From IMG/VR virus record IMGVR_UViG_3300046168_000039, positions 1 to 43,169 of that record: DNA of 43,169 nucleotides. One strand, written 5' to 3'. Source of the DNA: a virus. Shown here piece by piece: positions 39,712 to 43,169 of the stretch. Both the position numbers and the translations under genes were made by a program. The notes under the pieces are model-generated. The model saw only the letters and a list, made by a program, of their open reading frames with translations. It did not search any database and was not told where the DNA came from. Positions within the stretch are counted from its first letter, which is position 1; each line of letters opens with the position of its first letter.

Positions 39712-41361
39712 CTAATACCCTCCCCCAGTGTTTAAAACTCCTGCCTCTGGGTCTAAATAGCACGGTGCTGATAGGCAAAAATACCTCAGAACATCAACAA
39801 AGTCCTTGCAAGCCCCATGTTTACCGTCCTGCCCAGTCCATGTAGATAGGGCAAATCGAGTGTTTTTGCAGTCTTCATGCACAAACAGTCTAGGAGTGTT
39901 TAAACTGTCAATTGGTTGCTCTTCATTGTAATCTAAAAGATCGTTAATCAATGTGACTCCCTCTTCGATTCTAACCCCCACGCTTGGCTCAAAAAACATC
40001 TCCATATCTGCCATTTGGTCAATTAGGGTAGTCACCCCACTTTTTGTGGGTGTAGGTGATGATCCAAACCGACTATCCATGATTCTGCAAAAAATTTCTT
40101 CGTCCCCTTCTTGATTTTTTATTTCTTGAAAGTATCTCGCCAGAGACCATCCAAAAGGTTGTTGGGCTAATCCCTTGTCACCATCAATCTTCTTCCCTGC
40201 CACTGACCACTCTCCCACCATTCCGATGCCCTCAATTGGATGCACTTGACTTGGAAATTCACGATAAACATAACATTTATTATCTGGTGCAACCCTCACC
40301 CAAATTATCACCCAGTTTTTGCCATGAGATGGGTCAACGATCATGTAATTTGTGCCTTCCTCTGGAATTTGTTTATCATTCACTAAGTGGTCACTTCCAA
40401 AACGAGGGAATTGCCCACCACTGACACGAGTTGGTAATCCATATGCACGAGTTAAAATTTTTGTCTTAGGATCGTGCTGAAGAGTGCGTTTTAAAGCTTT
40501 ATAATCATTATACTTATTCCATTCTGAATGAAAAAACACAATTCGTGCGTTATCCTTTAACGGTTGCATAATTACTGGCACTTTTTCGTTCGGCAATAAC
40601 TCTGGATCAGCAGGTATGCTTTTAATTGTCCTTGCCCCCTGCAAAAATTCACGAACCGTTGGTGTATATCCAGTCACTGGTGTGAATGAAATTAATAATC
40701 CACGATTAGGGTACGAACCATTCATCCATTCTGGGTGATTTTCGTTCACCACTGGACGGTTTGATCTTGTGGTAAGTCGAAAACGCAAACTGGCAATGAA
40801 ATCATGGGGACAAAGTTCATCTGCCCAAACTAAATCCCACTCTGATCCCTCTAAAATGCCACTTTCCAAACTTTGAGAGTAATTTCTGAAGAAAATTCTC
40901 GATCCATTCGGTGCGACACAACAGGATTCAGTAAATCCACCCTTTTTTGAAAAAGTAAGATTGGTAACTTTGCCTTTTTTTGCCATCTTCCATTCGCTCG
41001 GAAGATACTTCCAAATATACTGTTGTTGTTGTTCAACACTGGTACTGGCGGTTGTATGCATGCATAAAACATTTGCCTCTGGAATGTCATTAATGACCTT
41101 TACTACTTTTTTACTGCAAAATTCTGACTTGCCACTCCTGTTCCCTCCCATAATTAACATTTCATCCACTTTGGCAAATTCATCATCTGCCATTTGCCAG
41201 TGAGGTGGTTCGATTCCATGATGGAAAGGGTCAATTTTTTCGGCATGAATTAATTCCTCCCTTTGGAGCAAAAGTTCCATCGTTTTATCTGCTCCCAATT
41301 CCTTGGCAGTGTCTGCATCTGGAAGCTTGAAATAAGGGTGTGGTGTAGGGTGGAAACTCAC
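39712..41361 (-). CDS. terL: Terminase large subunit
   Basis: The 549-residue product has Walker A GGNRSGKS (72-79), Walker B WDLVWADE (175-182) and a C-terminal nuclease domain with acidic centres in MIVDPSHGK and FCRIMDSRFG. It starts with GTG, overlapping the stop of the small gene before it (GTGA). It powers DNA packaging and cuts the genome at the portal. Family is clear. Confidence 0.9.
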   Translation of the reverse strand: MSFHPTPHPYFKLPDADTAKELGADKTMELLLQREELIHAEKIDPFHHGIEPPHWQMADDEFAKVDEMLIMGGNRSGKSEFCSKKVVKVINDIPEANVLCMHTTASTSVEQQQQYIWKYLPSEWKMAKKGKVTNLTFSKKGGFTESCCVAPNGSRIFFRNYSQSLESGILEGSEWDLVWADELCPHDFIASLRFRLTTRSNRPVVNENHPEWMNGSYPNRGLLISFTPVTGYTPTVREFLQGARTIKSIPADPELLPNEKVPVIMQPLKDNARIVFFHSEWNKYNDYKALKRTLQHDPKTKILTRAYGLPTRVSGGQFPRFGSDHLVNDKQIPEEGTNYMIVDPSHGKNWVIIWVRVAPDNKCYVYREFPSQVHPIEGIGMVGEWSVAGKKIDGDKGLAQQPFGWSLARYFQEIKNQEGDEEIFCRIMDSRFGSSPTPTKSGVTTLIDQMADMEMFFEPSVGVRIEEGVTLINDLLDYNEEQPIDSLNTPRLFVHEDCKNTRFALSTWTGQDGKHGACKDFVDVLRYFCLSAPCYLDPEAGVLNTGGGY

Positions 41362-41510
41362 TTTTTCTTTTTAGGTTTTGGTTTAGCCTTGCCCATTTCC
41401 TTCAGCACTTTCGCAAAGATGTTCTGCGGATTACCCAGTCTCGCCTCCATCTTCTTTTGCTCCTGCACCTGCTCCCATTTCTCTACTATTCGTTCCGATT
41501 CTTTACTCAT
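41358..41510 (-). CDS. 50-residue charged hypothetical protein
   Basis: ATG at 41510 is preferred to an upstream TTG; GGAGAGGGAG precedes it. The product is helical, ending in a very basic KAKPKPKKKK. It lies one base after the putative small terminase and overlaps terL. It may be a packaging accessory; no family is recognised. Confidence 0.5.
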   Translation of the reverse strand: MSKESERIVEKWEQVQEQKKMEARLGNPQNIFAKVLKEMGKAKPKPKKKK

Positions 41511-41511
41511 G

Positions 41512-41904
41512 TTACCATCTCCCTCTCCATCTAGGGGTTCGTCCAAGCATTACCCACACCCTACCCTCAGTGGCAGGTGGTCTAGCTTTGACCTTCATTC
41601 CTTTTAAAAAATTTTGATTGCTACTGACCCTCACATAAATCTCACCGCAAATAACTAGTTTTGGGTTAAGCGGAATTTGAGTTATCTCTAATTCCTGCGG
41701 TTTCGTGATGTCCAGTGGTTCACTGATTTCAGAAACACTAATTTCATCCTTTAGTTTCTCCCTTACCTCATCCTCTCCAGATTCAGTGTAGCAAATTTTA
41801 TTGCCACTTTTTTCCCATCCAGAAACCCCACCTTCCGACCTCCATTCACGAAGTATATTTCGGTCAAGTCCAAGTTCTTCCGCTAAGTCTTTTTCAGTCT
41901 TCAT
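41512..41904 (-). CDS. HTH protein, candidate small terminase
   Basis: ATG at 41904 gives 130 residues. The N-terminus KTEKDLAEELGLDRNILREW followed by RSEGGVSGWEK is a helix-turn-helix. A C-terminal beta-rich part (KLVICGEIYVRVSSNQNF, GRVWVMLG) follows. Location just upstream of terL and a DNA-binding N-terminus fit the small terminase subunit, but the C-terminal domain is not the usual oligomerisation helix. Confidence 0.5.
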   Translation of the reverse strand: MKTEKDLAEELGLDRNILREWRSEGGVSGWEKSGNKICYTESGEDEVREKLKDEISVSEISEPLDITKPQELEITQIPLNPKLVICGEIYVRVSSNQNFLKGMKVKARPPATEGRVWVMLGRTPRWRGRW

Positions 41905-42001
41905 TGTTTTCAGTTTTATGAATTTCTGGTGGACATACCACATCTTGGGTGTCCCACATCCATGCCAGTGCTAAATAATAATCTAATTCTTGCTCACCCA
42001 T
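41894..42001 (-). CDS. 35-residue acidic peptide overlapping two genes
   Basis: The frame starts inside the end of the nuclease-like gene and ends within the HTH gene. The product is acidic and aromatic (GEQELDYYLALAWMWDTQDV), with CPPEIHKTENNED at its end. A weak AAAGAG precedes the ATG. Real gene or chance; coupling to both neighbours favours real. Confidence 0.4.
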   Translation of the reverse strand: MGEQELDYYLALAWMWDTQDVVCPPEIHKTENNED

Positions 42002-42456
42002 CTCTTTGCATTCCTTTTTAAAATATCAATTTTTACCAAATACGCTTTTTTGGACTCTCTGTCCCCATTGCCCACAAATTTGACCTGTTGAATACCATGA
42101 TACAAAATACAATCCTTTATCCGCTCTGGTTTGATGATTAAATACCCATCTGGTAAATCAAACACCCAATAATCTGCTCTCGTTGAAATTAACCCACTTG
42201 GCTTGTCATACATTTTTACCTCAATGACAATATTGCCAGTTTCAGCAGATTTGTAATCCCTCTTCACCTCATATGCCATTTTTGTTTCAGCAATAATAAA
42301 ATCATAATACTTAAAGTTTCCTTCCACGCACAAAGGATGTTGTCCCTTCTTACGGCACATATCCATCAGTTCATGCTCGGATATTTTACCTAATTCTAAG
42401 TCTTTTAAGAAATTCTCAGTCTCTCGCTGAACAAAACTACTTGTGTCTATTGTCAT
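41983..42456 (-). CDS. PD-(D/E)XK-like nuclease-fold protein, 157 residues
   Basis: The product shows KYYDFIIAETKMAYEVKRDY followed by GNIVIEVKMYDKPSGL and STRADYWVFDLPDGYLIIKP. A D/E followed by an ExK within a beta strand fits the PD-(D/E)XK nuclease core, as in phage very-short-patch or resolvase-like nucleases. It begins the packaging block and overlaps the upstream gene by 20 bases. Activity is inferred. Confidence 0.5.
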   Translation of the reverse strand: MTIDTSSFVQRETENFLKDLELGKISEHELMDMCRKKGQHPLCVEGNFKYYDFIIAETKMAYEVKRDYKSAETGNIVIEVKMYDKPSGLISTRADYWVFDLPDGYLIIKPERIKDCILYHGIQQVKFVGNGDRESKKAYLVKIDILKRNAKRWVSKN

Positions 42457-42742
42457 TATTTCCCTCCACTAATTTTTTAAAATGCTCCCTTGCTTTCTCT
42501 TCATTCTTTGGCATATAAAACCAAATTTTACTTCCACCCTCAGATTTACTCGGTAAACACTCCCTCGGTGGATAAACTGCACCATTGGGAAATACCGATT
42601 TGGGTAACCTCTTTATTTTCGCAACCATCCATCCAAACAGGTCACCCATTTGGTCATTTCGGTAGAGAACAATATCACCCACTCGTTCCAGTTGAACAAA
42701 GGTCATTCCCCATCGATCAAATTTAGTTTCCAGTGGTTTCAT
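42437..42742 (-). CDS. Hypothetical protein, 101 residues
   Basis: The product (FDRWGMTFVQLERVGDIVLY, then WMVAKIKRLPKSVFPNGAVY) is beta-rich with a basic C-terminal helix. No family is recognised. Overlap with the genes on both sides supports translation. Confidence 0.5.
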   Translation of the reverse strand: MKPLETKFDRWGMTFVQLERVGDIVLYRNDQMGDLFGWMVAKIKRLPKSVFPNGAVYPPRECLPSKSEGGSKIWFYMPKNEEKAREHFKKLVEGNNDNRHK

Positions 42743-42921
42743 CGTTGAGTTACATGAACCGTTTCCTCGGTCATTATATCCTTTTTCTCATCCAGTCTTT
42801 CAAGGATGCCCTCTAGGAATTTTATGTAGGAGTCTTTGAGTTGATCCTTGAGTTGGTCTTGTTTGCAAATCTTCAATGCCTTCTGAAAGTCTGCCCATTG
42901 TTTTTTTTCTTTTTCGGTCAT
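42739..42921 (-). CDS. Hypothetical helical protein, 60 residues
   Basis: ATG at 42921 is preferred to a GTG ten codons upstream. The product is helical and charged (TEKEKKQWADFQKALKICKQ, FLEGILERLDEKKDI) with a short internal repeat (DQLKDQLKD). Its stop overlaps the next gene (ATGA). No family is recognised. Confidence 0.5.
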   Translation of the reverse strand: MTEKEKKQWADFQKALKICKQDQLKDQLKDSYIKFLEGILERLDEKKDIMTEETVHVTQR

Positions 42922-43034
42922 AATTTTAAAATTAAAAATTTCTTGTAGCACTATCGGTTGACAGATTCCAAAAGGAGAATACCTCCACCCCCCCCACCCT
43001 TAAAATAGAGGGGATTTGGGGTGATCGAGGACTA
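42922..43034. other. Gene-free segment upstream of the packaging genes
   Basis: This 113-base stretch holds a C-run near 42990, an A/T-rich start region, and the 13-mer CTATCGGTTGACA at 42951-42963. The same 13-mer, in inverse orientation, overlaps the candidate promoter at 4258-4270. A cos/pac site would be expected near here, but no specific signal could be identified. Confidence 0.3.
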
Positions 43035-43169
43035 TTAATCCTCTGTACATCCGCATGAATACTGGGCTTCCGTCTGCCACTTCCCAATAATGCCAAATAA
43101 TGCACACTTATAATGGGAGTGTTGATGGGTTCGTGCGTGTTGGAGTGGAACGAGGGGAGACCTCCAACC
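43035..43169 (-). CDS. C-terminal end of a cysteine-containing hypothetical protein, cut by window edge
   Basis: An open frame enters from the right edge and stops at TAA (43037-43035) after 44 codons. The visible end (HSHYKCALFGIIGKWQTEAQ, then YSCGCTED) contains three cysteines and looks protein-like, possibly a zinc-binding tail. It would be the last gene before the packaging block. Its frame does not match the gene cut at the left edge if the ends are joined directly. Confidence 0.35.
   Translation of the reverse strand, partial: GWRSPLVPLQHARTHQHSHYKCALFGIIGKWQTEAQYSCGCTED
43139..43168. repeat. Inverted repeat at the right edge
   Basis: GTTGGAG (43139-43145) and CTCCAAC (43162-43168) are perfect 7-base arms separated by 16 bases, ending one base before the window end. 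It may be chance, or a reason the assembly stopped there. Confidence 0.3.

Larger units (their letters stand above)
1078..39905. repeat. Twelve dispersed GTTTAAAC palindromes
   Basis: The 8-base palindrome starts at 1078, 6421, 7034, 12198, 15616, 22427, 24359, 29048, 31784, 32926, 38497 and 39898. Flanks favour YGTTTAAACR (left Y in 12 of 12, right R in 10 of 12). Copies lie in different codon phases and in at least two non-coding places (6421, 29048), so codon use does not explain them. A chance expectation near 1.3 copies assumes about 60 percent A+T. Confidence 0.7.

Noticed and set aside
42980-43000. Homopolymer C-run as a cos site or assembly artefact
   Set aside because: Nothing beyond the run itself supports either reading.
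1-43169. CRISPR array, insertion sequence or rRNA
   Set aside because: No regularly spaced direct repeats with unique spacers, no transposase and no rRNA-like sequence were seen.
1-43169. Direct terminal repeat proving a complete circular genome
   Set aside because: The first and last bases share no obvious repeat, and the frame cut at the left edge does not continue in the frame cut at the right edge.

Overview
The window is most of the genome of a temperate, short-tailed (podovirus-like) bacteriophage. Nearly every gene lies on the minus strand and neighbours commonly overlap by 1-17 bases (many ATGA or TAATG junctions). The phage identity rests on a large terminase, portal, scaffold, SU10-type major capsid protein, tail adaptor, nozzle-like protein, fibre genes and three very large internal virion proteins. 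The host is not known. The only direct host clue is a 50-base copy of the 3' part of a bacterial tRNA-Cys(GCA) with encoded CCA, which should be the attachment site. The rich set of fibre and carbohydrate-binding-like domains and the A+T-rich sequence would suit an aquatic Gram-negative host, but that is inference.

Layout, read in the direction of transcription (right to left). At 43.2-39.7 kb there are small packaging genes and the large terminase. At 39.7-35.3 kb there is a block of small accessory genes, including SprT-like and DUF3846-like proteins; a repeated promoter-like module sits in front of several of them. At 35.3-29.4 kb are the portal, a metallophosphoesterase, the scaffold and the major capsid protein. 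At 29.4-17.8 kb are the adaptor, collagen-like and other fibre proteins, the nozzle-like protein, a lipoprotein/holin-like pair and a beta-rich tail spike or fibre. At 17.8-6.8 kb are two internal virion proteins and a 2353-residue polyvalent protein with a zinc-peptidase motif and an ADP-ribosyltransferase-like region. At 6.8-5.6 kb are a few small genes. At 5.6-4.35 kb is a tyrosine integrase whose first codons run through the tRNA-Cys attachment site. At 4.3-0 kb is a recombination and replication operon: nuclease, HTH protein, ERF annealing protein, DEDD exonuclease, SSB-like protein, ribbon-helix-helix protein, a putative initiator containing an iteron origin, and a DnaC-like helicase loader.

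The most unusual observations are five. (1) The DEDD exonuclease is circularly permuted: motifs II and III precede motif I within one reading frame. (2) Five copies of a promoter-like module have a fixed 17-bp spacer and place the start codon 7 bases after the -10, which predicts leaderless mRNAs. (3) The palindrome GTTTAAAC occurs 12 times across the window, about ten times more than expected. (4) A compact origin (11 half-sites beside 47 bases of pure A/T) lies inside the initiator gene. (5) Repeated FMPS tetrapeptides bracket the transferase-like region of the giant virion protein.

No DNA or RNA polymerase, replicative helicase, recognisable endolysin or CI-like repressor was seen. Both ends of the window appear to cut genes, so some of these may lie outside it.
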